From positions 1 to 64,000 of the forward strand of contig CAMCHQ010000004.1 of NCBI GenBank assembly GCA_945874765.1: DNA of 64,000 nucleotides, given 5' to 3'. Under the pieces are notes generated by a model. That model had not been told where the DNA came from and made no database searches. It worked only from the letters and a program-made list of their open reading frames with translations. Source of the DNA: an uncultured Clostridia bacterium. GTDB taxonomy: Bacteria; Bacillota; Clostridia; Oscillospirales; Acutalibacteraceae. Shown piece after piece: positions 8,105 through 16,403 of this stretch. A program made the position numbers and the translations under genes. Position 1 is the stretch's first letter. Each line of letters starts with the position of its first letter.

Positions 8105-8135
8105 TTGACATAAAGTTAACTTTAGGTATTATAAT
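8105..8135 (+). promoter_or_regulatory. MerR-type promoter of the DXS-like gene
   Basis: A perfect TTGACA (8105-8110) and TATAAT (8130-8135) are separated by an overlong 19-base spacer. Its centre is the perfect palindrome TAAAGTTAACTTTA (8111-8124), and the dyad extends with one mismatch to 8108-8127. A 19-base spacer holding a central dyad is the hallmark of promoters activated by MerR-family regulators. No MerR gene lies in the window. Confidence 0.65.
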
Positions 8136-8185
8136 GCAAATAGTCGAAAATTAAGTTAATAATATAAATGAAAGGAAATGAAAAA

Positions 8186-9940
8186 ATGTATCTTGAAAAG
8201 ATTAATTCCCCAAGTGATATTAAAAACTATTCACTTGATGAAATGAAAGAGCTTGCAAAGGAAATGAGAACGGCTCTTCTCAAAAAACTCAGTGTTCACG
8301 GCGGACATTGCGGTCCTAATTTCGGTATGGTTGAGGCAACAATCGCACTTCACTACGTTTTCAATTCTCCTGTTGATAAATTTGTGTTTGACGTATCTCA
8401 CCAAACATATCCTCATAAAATGCTTACAGGCAGAGCTTACGGCTTCCTTGACGAAAACAGATATGACGATATCACCGGCTATAGCTGTCCTGAAGAAAGC
8501 GAACACGATTTCTTTACCGTAGGCCATACTTCGACTTCCGTATCTCTTGCCTGCGGTCTTGCAAAAGCGAGAGATTTAAAAGGCGGAAAGGAAAATATTA
8601 TCGCAATAATCGGTGACGGTTCTCTCTCCGGCGGTGAAGCATTGGAAGGTCTTGACGTTGCCGCAGAGCTTGACAGTAATTTTATTATTGTTGTTAACGA
8701 TAACGATATGTCAATTGCCGAAAACCACGGCGGAATGTATAAAAATCTTAAACTTTTGCGTGATACCGACGGTAAGGCTGAATGCAACTTCTTTAAATCA
8801 ATGGGGCTTGATTATGTTTTTGTTAAAGACGGTAACGACCTTACATCACTTATCAATGCTTTTGAAAGCGTAAAGGATACCGATAAGCCTGTTGTGGTTC
8901 ATATGGTTACACAAAAGGGTAAGGGCTTTGCTCTTGCGGAAAAGAATAAGGAAGATTGGCATTGGTGTATGCCTTTTGATATCAAGACAGGTAAGCCTAA
9001 GTTTAATTTTGACGGCGAGGACTACAGCAGCGTTACACGTGATTATCTCCTTGATAAAATGAAAATGGATAAAAATGTCATTGCTATCACTTCCGCTACA
9101 CCGGCTGTATTCGGCTTTGATGAAGAAACAAGAAAACTTGCTGGCAAACAATTTGTTGACGTCGGCATTGCCGAAGAAACGGCAGTCGCACTTGCTTCCG
9201 GTATCGCAGCAGGCGGCGGAAAACCTGTTTATCCTGTATACAGCACTTTCCTTCAGCGTACTTTTGACCAGCTTTCGCAGGACCTTTGTATCAATAACAA
9301 TGCCGCAACACTCGTTGTTTTTGCAGCGTCGGTATATGGTATGAACGATGTAACCCACCTCGGTATTTACGATATTCCTATGATGTCAAATATCCCTAAT
9401 CTCGTTTATCTTTCTCCTACAACTAAGGAAGAATATCTTGCAATGCTTGATTGGAGTGTTGACCAAAACGAGCACCCTGTAGCTATTCGTATCCCTTGTT
9501 GCGAATTTATTTCAAACAGTGAAAAAATCACTAAGGATTTCGGTAAACTTAATAAATACGAGATTAAGCAGCAGGGCAGCGACGTCGCATTTATCGGCCT
9601 CGGCACATTCTATCCTTTGGCTGAAAGGGCGGCAAAACTTTATGAGCAAAAGACAGGTGTTAAGGCAACTGTAATCAATCCTTATTATATTACAGGTGTT
9701 GACGACGAACTTCTTAACTCTCTTAAATCAAATCATAAAACGGTTGTCACTCTTGAGGACGGTATTCTCGACGGCGGCTTTGGCGAAAAGATTGCAAGTT
9801 TCTACGGCGACAGCGACGTTAAAGTTCTCAATTTCGGTCTTAAAAAAGAATTTCTCGACCGCTATAATCCTGCCGATATTCTTAAGGAAAATCACCTTAC
9901 TGAAGAGCAGATTGTTGATGACGTTCTTGCACTGAATTAA
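8186..9940 (+). CDS. DXS-like thiamine-diphosphate enzyme (divergent 1-deoxyxylulose-5-phosphate synthase family)
   Basis: About 584 residues from the ATG at 8186, preceded by GAAAGGA; the upstream in-frame ATG at 8168 lacks a ribosome site. The order is that of DXS: GGHCGPNFGMVEATIALHYVF, ESEHDFFTVGHTSTS, the ThDP site GDGSLSGGEALEG with NDND, then the pyrimidine-domain segment VGIAEETAVALASG and YSTFLQRTFDQL. Canonical DXS has AEQHAVT and a DRAG segment; here these read AEETAVA and AASVYG, so substrate contacts differ. It may be a true DXS or a paralogue with another sugar substrate. It is monocistronic with a MerR-type promoter. Confidence 0.75.
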   Translation: MYLEKINSPSDIKNYSLDEMKELAKEMRTALLKKLSVHGGHCGPNFGMVEATIALHYVFNSPVDKFVFDVSHQTYPHKMLTGRAYGFLDENRYDDITGYSCPEESEHDFFTVGHTSTSVSLACGLAKARDLKGGKENIIAIIGDGSLSGGEALEGLDVAAELDSNFIIVVNDNDMSIAENHGGMYKNLKLLRDTDGKAECNFFKSMGLDYVFVKDGNDLTSLINAFESVKDTDKPVVVHMVTQKGKGFALAEKNKEDWHWCMPFDIKTGKPKFNFDGEDYSSVTRDYLLDKMKMDKNVIAITSATPAVFGFDEETRKLAGKQFVDVGIAEETAVALASGIAAGGGKPVYPVYSTFLQRTFDQLSQDLCINNNAATLVVFAASVYGMNDVTHLGIYDIPMMSNIPNLVYLSPTTKEEYLAMLDWSVDQNEHPVAIRIPCCEFISNSEKITKDFGKLNKYEIKQQGSDVAFIGLGTFYPLAERAAKLYEQKTGVKATVINPYYITGVDDELLNSLKSNHKTVVTLEDGILDGGFGEKIASFYGDSDVKVLNFGLKKEFLDRYNPADILKENHLTEEQIVDDVLALN

Positions 9941-9969
9941 TACACCTCGGGCTTGTCCCGTACAATAGT

Positions 9970-10006
9970 AAAAGGCTTTACGATTGATTTCGTAAAGCCT
10001 TTTTTA
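9970..10006. terminator. Bidirectional terminator
   Basis: AAAGGCTTTACG and CGTAAAGCCTTT form a perfect 12-base stem with T runs on both strands. It serves the DXS-like gene and the converging MATE operon. Confidence 0.85.
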
Positions 10007-10010
10007 TGTT

Positions 10011-11399
10011 TTATTGCTTTTGTTTCGGTTTGTTTATTTCTTTTAATGCGCTCAATGTAAACGGTAAGCTGATTATAAATGTTACTATATCCGATATCGG
10101 CTGTGTCAGTTCAATACCTGTTAATTTGAATAAATGCATCATTATAAATAATAACGGCAAAAATACAATTCCCTGTCTTGCCATTGCAACTATGCAGGCA
10201 GGTACTACTTTTCTTATGTTTTGCAAGAACATATTTGAAACGATTACCCAACCTAAAAACGGCATTGAGATAAGCTGATACCTGAGTATTTGCGTTCCTA
10301 ATTTTATAACTTCGCTGTCATCTCTGAAAATCTGCACAAGCTGCGGTGAGAATATCCAAAGCGGTATAGCGATTATTGTAAGTGCTATGGTTGATATTTT
10401 TACACTGAACCAAAAAGCTTTTTTCACTCTGTCAATTCTGCCGGCTCCGTAGTTAAAACCGCATACAGGTTGAAATCCCTGACCGAATCCCAAAATTGCA
10501 CAGGTTGAAATGTTCATTATTTTTGTGACAACTGTGAATGCCGCAATTGCAGCGTCGCCGTATCCGCCGGCAAATCTGTTAAGCAAAAGCATTGAAATAC
10601 TTGCAAGACCCTGTCTGCTCAATGACGGAAAACCGCCTACAAATATTTCTTTATACGCTTTTTTGCTTGGTGAAAACTCTTTCCACCTGATAGTTACGTT
10701 GCTCGATTTTTGACAGCCGATTAATAATATAATGAAACTGATAATTTGGCTGACGCACGTTGACAAAGCCGCACCCGATACACCCATTTTTAAAACATAA
10801 ATAAAAATGGGGTCAAAAATCGTGTTTATAACGGCACCGCTTGCAAGTCCTATCATAGCAAATACCGAATTTCCCTGAAGCCTTAACTGATTATTTAAGG
10901 TGTATGAACACGTCATAAACGGCGTTGCGATTAATATAAACGTTATGTATGCTTTCGTATCATTGAGCATTGTTGCGGTTGAACCGAGTAAAAGGGATAA
11001 TTGCGATTTAAAAATCAATCCTAAAGCACCGATTAAAGCACCGGTGAAAAGTGAGGAAAAAAATCCCGTTGCCGCCATTTTAGAAGCTGCATTATAATTC
11101 TTTTTGCCTATTTCTCTTGAAATAAAATTTCCCGAACCGTGACCGAAAAAGCAACCGACTGCTTGTATAATCGCCATATAGGAAAATACGATTCCGACAG
11201 CACCAGTTGCCGTGTTGCTTCCTATTTTGCCGACAAAAAACGTATCCGCAAAATTGTATAGTGCAGAAACAAGCATACTTATTATTGTAGGTATCGCCAT
11301 TTTGCAAACAAGCTTTTCAACAGGCTCGTTTATCATTTTTTCTCTTTTATCGTCGATTTTTGCTTTTTCGTCTAATTGATTGTCTTTAGTCTTTTCCAT
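10011..11399 (-). CDS. MATE-family multidrug/cation efflux transporter
   Basis: A 462-residue, twelve-segment membrane transporter of the MATE family, exporting cationic drugs or metabolites using Na+ or H+. The family look is clear in KMAIPTIISMLVSALYNFADTFFVGKIG near residue 33 and the symmetric second half (GGFPSLSRQGLASISMLLLNR). A soluble, charged N-terminus of about 30 residues precedes the first segment. It is the last gene of a TetR-MBL-MATE operon, with its start overlapping the MBL gene by 14 bases. Substrate unknown; the TetR context suggests an inducible detoxification function. Confidence 0.88.
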   Translation of the reverse strand: MEKTKDNQLDEKAKIDDKREKMINEPVEKLVCKMAIPTIISMLVSALYNFADTFFVGKIGSNTATGAVGIVFSYMAIIQAVGCFFGHGSGNFISREIGKKNYNAASKMAATGFFSSLFTGALIGALGLIFKSQLSLLLGSTATMLNDTKAYITFILIATPFMTCSYTLNNQLRLQGNSVFAMIGLASGAVINTIFDPIFIYVLKMGVSGAALSTCVSQIISFIILLIGCQKSSNVTIRWKEFSPSKKAYKEIFVGGFPSLSRQGLASISMLLLNRFAGGYGDAAIAAFTVVTKIMNISTCAILGFGQGFQPVCGFNYGAGRIDRVKKAFWFSVKISTIALTIIAIPLWIFSPQLVQIFRDDSEVIKLGTQILRYQLISMPFLGWVIVSNMFLQNIRKVVPACIVAMARQGIVFLPLLFIMMHLFKLTGIELTQPISDIVTFIISLPFTLSALKEINKPKQKQ

Positions 11400-12048
11400 A
11401 TTCTTCGCCGGCTTTTCTTAATTCATTTTTGATTTTTTCGCTGAATTCTATTGCTTTTGCCTTGTCTGTGTGGGCGGGGCATAAGTATTTTGCGTCTGTT
11501 TTTAAAAGTAAGTTTATACTTTTTGCCATTTTGGAATTGTCATAATTCATTTTCTTTTTCATACATACAATTTGATTGTCGAGATACTTGAACAAATCGC
11601 CTGTAAAAAGATAGTCTTTGTACTTTATAATGCAATGACCCGGTGTGTGTCCCGGTGTATGTATGATTTCAATTTCACTGTCGTTAAATTCATTAAATGT
11701 ATAAATATCCTCAGAAACGGCAGGCTTGATTAATTTTTCAATAATGTGTTTAATGCCGGGACGGTTTCTCATTGACGATGCATACGGTAAATCAAGCGGA
11801 TGAATGTATGCTTTGCCGCCGAATTTTTGCTGTACCGCTTTTAAATTTCCGACGTGGTCAACATCGTGGTGAGTTAATAAAATTGCGTCAAGTGAGTTGT
11901 CACCCAATACTTTTTTGAGCTTATTAAGTATTTCTTCCTCGTTTTTCGGAAGCCCTGTATCAATCAAATAATTTTTACTTTCTGTGTGAATTAAATAAGC
12001 GCAGCCGCCGTCTAATTCAATCATTTCAATTTCTTTCGTTAATTCCAT
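11386..12048 (-). CDS. Metallo-beta-lactamase-fold hydrolase
   Basis: A 220-residue MBL-fold protein. Metal ligands are visible in THHDVDHVG (residues about 60-68), HTPGHTPGH (about 130-138) and the bridging Asp of FTGDLFKY near 150. A late histidine lies in PAHTDKA. The fold covers glyoxalase II-like, lactonase-like and thioester hydrolases, and the substrate cannot be read from sequence. It lies between the TetR regulator (4-base gap) and the MATE pump (14-base overlap), so it is probably induced with them. Confidence 0.85.
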   Translation of the reverse strand: MELTKEIEMIELDGGCAYLIHTESKNYLIDTGLPKNEEEILNKLKKVLGDNSLDAILLTHHDVDHVGNLKAVQQKFGGKAYIHPLDLPYASSMRNRPGIKHIIEKLIKPAVSEDIYTFNEFNDSEIEIIHTPGHTPGHCIIKYKDYLFTGDLFKYLDNQIVCMKKKMNYDNSKMAKSINLLLKTDAKYLCPAHTDKAKAIEFSEKIKNELRKAGEEYGKD

Positions 12049-12052
12049 AATT

Positions 12053-12616
12053 TCAGTTCTCCTTTAATAATGAATTTATCAAAGCGACTATCATAAAACT
12101 GTAACTTTCGTCTGTGTTTGGCTCGTTTTGAAAATAGCCGTTCATTTCAAGCGAAACAAAACCGTGCATAGCGCTTCTGTATGCTCTTGCGAAATGTATT
12201 TTTTCTTCGTGCGTTAAATTGTATTCGTCTAATGTTAAGTAAAGTTCTTTTAATATGCTGCGCCCTTCTTTTAATAGGGAATCGTCATTATATGACGGCA
12301 TATTAACTATAACCTTGTATAATTCTCTGTTGTTAAGCGCATATTTTCGGTATGCATTTGCAACATTTAAAAGCTTTTCTTTGCCGTTTGCGCCTTTTTG
12401 CGATTTTTTTAGTTCTACGCATAATGTGTCTAATGCAAAATGACCGACGGCATTTGTTATTTGCGCTACATTAGATGTGTGATTGTAAAGGGAAGCCGGT
12501 TTAACGTCTAATCTTGAAGCAAGTTCCCTTAATGAAAAATTATCATATCCCTTTTCTTCAACAAGTGAAGTGGCGGCATTTATGATTTCTTCCATAGTCA
12601 ATCCTTTTCTCGGCAT
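12053..12616 (-). CDS. TetR/AcrR-family transcriptional repressor
   Basis: A 187-residue regulator. The N-terminal helix-turn-helix is typical: IINAATSLVEEKGYDNFSLRELASRL, then DVKPASLYNHTSN (residues about 9-47). The C-terminal ligand-binding half resembles the WHG type. It heads the operon with the MBL hydrolase and MATE pump. Two inverted repeats sharing ACTAAC-N3-GTTAGT lie in its promoter and leader (12633-12676), arguing for autoregulation and derepression by a small molecule, possibly the pump substrate. Confidence 0.92.
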   Translation of the reverse strand: MPRKGLTMEEIINAATSLVEEKGYDNFSLRELASRLDVKPASLYNHTSNVAQITNAVGHFALDTLCVELKKSQKGANGKEKLLNVANAYRKYALNNRELYKVIVNMPSYNDDSLLKEGRSILKELYLTLDEYNLTHEEKIHFARAYRSAMHGFVSLEMNGYFQNEPNTDESYSFMIVALINSLLKEN

Positions 12617-12632
12617 ATATTTACCTCCTTAA

Positions 12633-12676
12633 ACTAACGGTGTTAGTATAAAGTACAAACTAACGGTGTTAGTTTG
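12633..12676 (-). promoter_or_regulatory. Two TetR-type operators over the operon promoter
   Basis: Operator 1 is ACTAAC-GGT-GTTAGT (12633-12647). Operator 2 is CAAACTAAC-GGT-GTTAGTTTG (12656-12676), a perfect 9+3+9 inverted repeat. Centres are 26 bases apart. Reading the minus strand, TTGACA (12675-12680) and TGTACT (12652-12657) with a 17-base spacer form the promoter. Operator 2 fills the spacer and operator 1 lies between -10 and the start codon. Confidence 0.85.
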
Positions 12677-12689
12677 TCAATATCTCTTT

Positions 12690-12735
12690 CAAAAAAATAA
12701 CCGAGCCTTTTACATTTCGCAAAAAGCTCGGTTAT
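12690..12735 (-). terminator. Terminator of the GPH symporter gene
   Basis: ATAACCGAGC and GCTCGGTTAT form a perfect stem. On the minus strand it is followed by a run of T residues. Confidence 0.85.
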
Positions 12736-12751
12736 AAGTTAAATATTATTT

Positions 12752-14149
12752 TTAATTGCTTTCCTTGTTCCTTTTTTCAACAATATGGTCGTGAACCTTG
12801 TCTGCAAGTTCACCGTGAAGCTTGAATTTCTTTGAAAATACAATAAGCGAAATCAAAATTAAAATAGGCGGAATACCGAAACAGATAATTCCTATTCCCG
12901 TCTTTGTGCTTTCGTTGATAGCTTTCGTTGCACTTGTGATTTGCTTGTTATATCCCATAATTGCAAGACCGCCGAAAAGAACGATTGTCTGAATTGTGTA
13001 AGCCATTTTCTGCAAAAAGCCTTTCATAGAAAACGTGATTGATTCGTTTCTTTCACCGTTCTTGTATTCGCCGTAGTCAACGATATCAGCAAGGAAAATT
13101 GTTTGACCTACAAACATTGCCGCAATACCCGTTGAAGAAATGATATAGGCAATGTCAAGCGCAATTGTGATTTTAAGCACCGGTCCGAAGATATACATAA
13201 GTATATATCCTATAATAGTTGCAATAAGCGAAATTTGATAAATCTTTTTCTTGTTCATCCATTTTGAAAGAACAGGGATAACCACAAGACCTAAAACAGA
13301 GCCTACGGCACCGATAGTTTGGAAAAGACTTTGTCCCTTAGGCTGACCGAGTACGTCGGAGAAATAATAAACAGCCGTGCCCGATGTGAGATACCAGCCT
13401 GCATTTGAAAGCATAGCCACAACCATAAATACCACGAGCTGGTCATTGTGAGCAATAACGGAAAAAATCTTTTTGAAAGAAAATTTTGTCTTTTCGCCGT
13501 AAACTACATTCTTTTCCTTTGTTGAGAAAACGCAGATTGCAGAGAAAAGTACAAGCAAAATTCCGCATATTCCTGCCCAACGGGAAAATCCGGTTGCACT
13601 GTAACCCTTGTCTGTAGTCATACCTGTTGAAAGCATAGGTAAAATGATAGGTGTTGCAACAGTGATGATTCCCTGACCTAAACCGCTGAATGTTCTTGCA
13701 ACGGTTGAAACAAGGTTTCTGTCTTTAGGGTCGGACGTGAATGACGGCACCATACTCCAATAAGGGATATCAGCCATTGTGTTTGTCATTCCCCAAAGAA
13801 TATACATAACGCCGATGTATATGTAAAGCTTTGTTCCGCTCATACCGAAACTTGTGAAAAGTAAGAAAAGAACTACCGCATTGCATATAGCGCCTATAAG
13901 TATCCAAGGTCTGTACTTGCCGTGCTTTGTTCTTGTGTTGTCAACAATTGTACCCATCATAGGGTCGTTGATTCCGTCCCAAATTCTTGCAATAGGGGTG
14001 AGAAGAAGTAAAAACGCTTCTTTAAGTCCGAGTACACTTGATAAATAATAGCTTAAAAATGAATAGAACATTCCGTAACTTAAATCAAGACCGATTGCAC
14101 CCACACCAAAGCAGATTTTTTCTCTCCAAGAGGTTTTGTATTCCTGCAT
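12752..14149 (-). CDS. GPH-family (MelB-like) sugar:cation symporter
   Basis: A 465-residue, twelve-segment major-facilitator protein of the glycoside-pentoside-hexuronide type. The cation-site region near residues 50-75 has the typical IARIWDGINDPMMGTIVDNTRTKHGKYRPW. The second half contains DIVDYGEYKNGERNES, also diagnostic. It probably imports a plant or host oligosaccharide with Na+ or H+. No glycosidase adjoins it, so the sugar is unknown. It is a single-gene unit with its own promoter and terminator. Two other transporters of this type lie at 35307 and 56987. Confidence 0.88.
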   Translation of the reverse strand: MQEYKTSWREKICFGVGAIGLDLSYGMFYSFLSYYLSSVLGLKEAFLLLLTPIARIWDGINDPMMGTIVDNTRTKHGKYRPWILIGAICNAVVLFLLFTSFGMSGTKLYIYIGVMYILWGMTNTMADIPYWSMVPSFTSDPKDRNLVSTVARTFSGLGQGIITVATPIILPMLSTGMTTDKGYSATGFSRWAGICGILLVLFSAICVFSTKEKNVVYGEKTKFSFKKIFSVIAHNDQLVVFMVVAMLSNAGWYLTSGTAVYYFSDVLGQPKGQSLFQTIGAVGSVLGLVVIPVLSKWMNKKKIYQISLIATIIGYILMYIFGPVLKITIALDIAYIISSTGIAAMFVGQTIFLADIVDYGEYKNGERNESITFSMKGFLQKMAYTIQTIVLFGGLAIMGYNKQITSATKAINESTKTGIGIICFGIPPILILISLIVFSKKFKLHGELADKVHDHIVEKRNKESN

Positions 14150-14180
14150 ATTTCGTCCTCCGAAAAATTAATGTATATCC

Positions 14181-14210
14181 ATTATAACATATTATTATAC
14201 ATTTATACAA
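14181..14210 (-). promoter_or_regulatory. Promoter of the GPH symporter gene
   Basis: Minus-strand TTGTAT (14205-14210) and TATAAT (14181-14186), 18-base spacer. Confidence 0.5.
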
Positions 14211-14299
14211 TATTATTTTCTATACAAAAAAAGATGTTTCATCAAAATAGTTACAAAAGTATTACAATTATTAAAATTCGGTATCGGGCTAATTTGTAC

Positions 14300-14328
14300 T
14301 TGACAATACCTTTACACCCTTATATAAT
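14300..14328 (+). promoter_or_regulatory. Main promoter of the division/cell-wall cluster
   Basis: TTGACA (14300-14305) and TATAAT (14323-14328) with an ideal 17-base spacer. The leader to mraZ is about 85 bases and contains repeated ATCCCATT motifs. Confidence 0.8.
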
Positions 14329-14339
14329 GTAATCAATGG

Positions 14340-14383
14340 TGATAATTCCATCAAAATCCCATTGATTTCAAGTTTATCCCATT
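14340..14383 (+). promoter_or_regulatory. Candidate MraZ autoregulatory repeats
   Basis: ATCCCATT occurs at 14356-14363 and 14376-14383, exactly 20 bases (about two helical turns) apart, with a weaker TTCCATC at 14346. On the minus strand these read AATGGGAT, containing the TGGG core of known MraZ operators. They lie downstream of the -10, a position suited to repression. Confidence 0.45.
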
Positions 14384-14419
14384 AAATTTCAATCAAAATT
14401 CACGAAAGGAGCAGAAATT

Positions 14420-14875
14420 ATGCGTTTGTTTGTCGGTACTTTAGACGGTTATAAGCTTGATTCTAAAGGACGTCTTTCTGTTCCTACTAAGTGGAGAGAG
14501 CGTCTTGGCAAGGAATTTTATATGGTTGCCGTAACTGTCAGAGGCTGTAAATGTTTAACTCTTTATCCAGTTGAGCATTTTGAAGCTACCTATGACGCAA
14601 TGCAGCAGGGAACCGAAAACCAAAAATATGACGCTACTACAAGCTTTCTTGATAATGCCGAGGAGGGCGTGCTTGACGCTCAAGGCAGATTTACTGTCAA
14701 TCAAAGGCTTAAAGAGGCTGCCGCTCTTACTAATGAATCAACTGTTGTGTTCAAAGGTAAAGGCGAGGTAATCGAAATTTGGAATACCGACGAGTATGAG
14801 AAAATTTACAATACTTATGACCATACGCAAGGTATTTATGACTTGATGGATAAAGTCAAGGGGAATGAGCAGTAA
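14420..14875 (+). CDS. mraZ: Transcriptional regulator MraZ
   Basis: 151 residues, usual length. A ring-forming AbrB-fold DNA-binding protein that heads division/cell-wall clusters and regulates its own promoter. The two repeats each carry the motif: DSKGRLSVPTKWRE (residues about 15-28) and DAQGRFTVNQRLKE (about 88-101). GAAAGGAG lies 8 bases before the ATG. The stop overlaps the rsmH start by one base (TAATG). Confidence 0.96.
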   Translation: MRLFVGTLDGYKLDSKGRLSVPTKWRERLGKEFYMVAVTVRGCKCLTLYPVEHFEATYDAMQQGTENQKYDATTSFLDNAEEGVLDAQGRFTVNQRLKEAAALTNESTVVFKGKGEVIEIWNTDEYEKIYNTYDHTQGIYDLMDKVKGNEQ

Positions 14876-15786
14876 TGGAGTTTGTTCATAAAAGCGTGCT
14901 TTTTGACGAAGCGATAAAGGCACTTGATTTAAACGAAAATAAAATAATAGTTGACGGTACGGCAGGCGGCGGAGGCCACAGCGCCGAAATTGCAAAAACT
15001 GCCAAAAGGGTAATTTCAATCGACCAAGACCCCGACGCAATCAAGGTTTTAAACGAGCGTTTGGGAGATAAGAAAAACGTCACTGTTGTTCACGATAATT
15101 ATTCTAATATAAAAAATATTATTTCAAAGCTTAATATAGATAAAATCGACGGCTTGCTTTTGGACCTCGGCGTAAGTTCTTTTCAGCTTGATACTGCCGA
15201 AAGGGGATTTTCGTTTCATAAAGACGCACCGCTTGATATGAGAATGAGCAAAAGCGGACTTAGCGCCTATGACGTTGTAAACGATTATGACGAAAAACAG
15301 CTTGCGGATATTATTTACAGATACGGCGAGGAAAAATTTTCACGTCGCATTGCCGCAAATATAGTTAAGGCGAGAGCGCAAAAGCCGATTGAAACAACGT
15401 TTGAACTTGTCGATATTATCAAATCGTCAATGCCGCAAAAAGCGATGCGTGATTCTCACCCGGCAAGACGTACTTTTCAGGCTATCAGGATAGAGGTTAA
15501 TGCCGAACTTGATGTGCTTAAATCAACACTTCAAGACGCATTTGATATTCTTGCACCCGGCGGAAGAATTGCAATTATAACGTTCCATTCTCTTGAGGAC
15601 AGAATTGTTAAAGAGCAGTTTGCAAAATGGTGTCAGGGTTGTACCTGCCCTAAGGAATTTCCTGTTTGCGTATGCGGTAATAAACCGAAAGGCAAAACTT
15701 TTAAGTCGATTTCCCCGTCAAAAGAAGAACTTGACGAAAACCCACGTGCAAGGTCATCAAGACTTAGAATTTTTGAAAAATTTTAA
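14875..15786 (+). CDS. rsmH: 16S rRNA (cytosine-1402-N4)-methyltransferase RsmH
   Basis: 303 residues, usual length (formerly MraW). It methylates C1402 in the ribosomal P site. Hallmarks are the opening FVHKSVLFDEAIKAL, the SAM site VDGTAGGGGHSAEIA (residues about 22-36) and LLLDLGVSSFQLD. Later come HPARRTFQAIRIEVN and FHSLEDRIVK near the C-terminus. A CXXC-rich insert (CQGCTCPKEFPVCVCG) near residue 260 is common in the family. It is coupled to mraZ by stop-start overlap. Confidence 0.97.
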   Translation: MEFVHKSVLFDEAIKALDLNENKIIVDGTAGGGGHSAEIAKTAKRVISIDQDPDAIKVLNERLGDKKNVTVVHDNYSNIKNIISKLNIDKIDGLLLDLGVSSFQLDTAERGFSFHKDAPLDMRMSKSGLSAYDVVNDYDEKQLADIIYRYGEEKFSRRIAANIVKARAQKPIETTFELVDIIKSSMPQKAMRDSHPARRTFQAIRIEVNAELDVLKSTLQDAFDILAPGGRIAIITFHSLEDRIVKEQFAKWCQGCTCPKEFPVCVCGNKPKGKTFKSISPSKEELDENPRARSSRLRIFEKF

Positions 15787-15826
15787 TTAAAAATTTAGGA
15801 ATTGAAAAAAGTTAGGAGGAGTAAAA

Positions 15827-16375
15827 GTGACTAATACAGGCGATTTCAGACGCTATTCATATAGTTCTGATGCGGCTTATGCCGTTCAGGCTTTCAACTA
15901 CCAGCGCACCTCGGCGGCTCCGGCTTATATTCCAGAACCAAAAAAAGAATTTAAGGTAAGACAAAAGAGCCAAAGAAAGAGCAGGGCTCAACTTATTCAC
16001 GAGCAAAGACTCAGTTTTAAAAAGGCTGTAAGCATTTCCGTAGTGGCAATATTATGCCTTTCTATGCTTTTTGCCGTTCTTTATACCAATGCAAAAACAA
16101 ACGAACTTACTTTTGAAATTTCAAGCCTTGAAAAGAGCTATTCTGCCGCTCAAAGTGAAAATACACGTCTTAACAGTGAACTCGACAGCCTTGTGTCAAT
16201 GAGTATGATTGACCAATATGCCGTCGATAAACTCGGTATGACCAAAATGAAATCAAATCAGATTAAATATATCGACGTTTCGCAGTATAAGCAAAAACGT
16301 CTTGCTGCCGCACAGGCAGTTTTAAAGCAAAAGCAGGCAAAATCAAAGGCGGAAAAACCGTCTGCTGCTAAGTAA
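15827..16375 (+). CDS. ftsL: FtsL-like septum protein
   Basis: 182 residues with a GTG start supported by TTAGGAGGAG 6 bases upstream. It has a cytoplasmic basic N-terminus of about 65 residues and one membrane segment (VSISVVAILCLSMLFAVLYT). An external coiled coil of about 55 residues follows (ELTFEISSLEKSYSAAQSENTRLNSELDSLVS), then a basic, Ala/Lys-rich tail. This topology and the position between rsmH and the septal PBP identify FtsL, although FtsL sequences diverge greatly. It would bridge DivIC/DivIB and the FtsW-PBP pair. The N- and C-terminal extensions are longer than in classical FtsL. Confidence 0.75.
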   Translation: MTNTGDFRRYSYSSDAAYAVQAFNYQRTSAAPAYIPEPKKEFKVRQKSQRKSRAQLIHEQRLSFKKAVSISVVAILCLSMLFAVLYTNAKTNELTFEISSLEKSYSAAQSENTRLNSELDSLVSMSMIDQYAVDKLGMTKMKSNQIKYIDVSQYKQKRLAAAQAVLKQKQAKSKAEKPSAAK

Positions 16376-16403
16376 TATTATATATTATTTAAGCGTAAGA
16401 TTA

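Noticed and set aside
8168-8185. Upstream ATG as start of the DXS-like protein
   Set aside because: It has no ribosome site, while the ATG at 8186 follows GAAAGGA at proper distance.
8846-9358. A 170-codon minus-strand open frame
   Set aside because: Antisense to the DXS-like gene; the coding frame there has clear family motifs.
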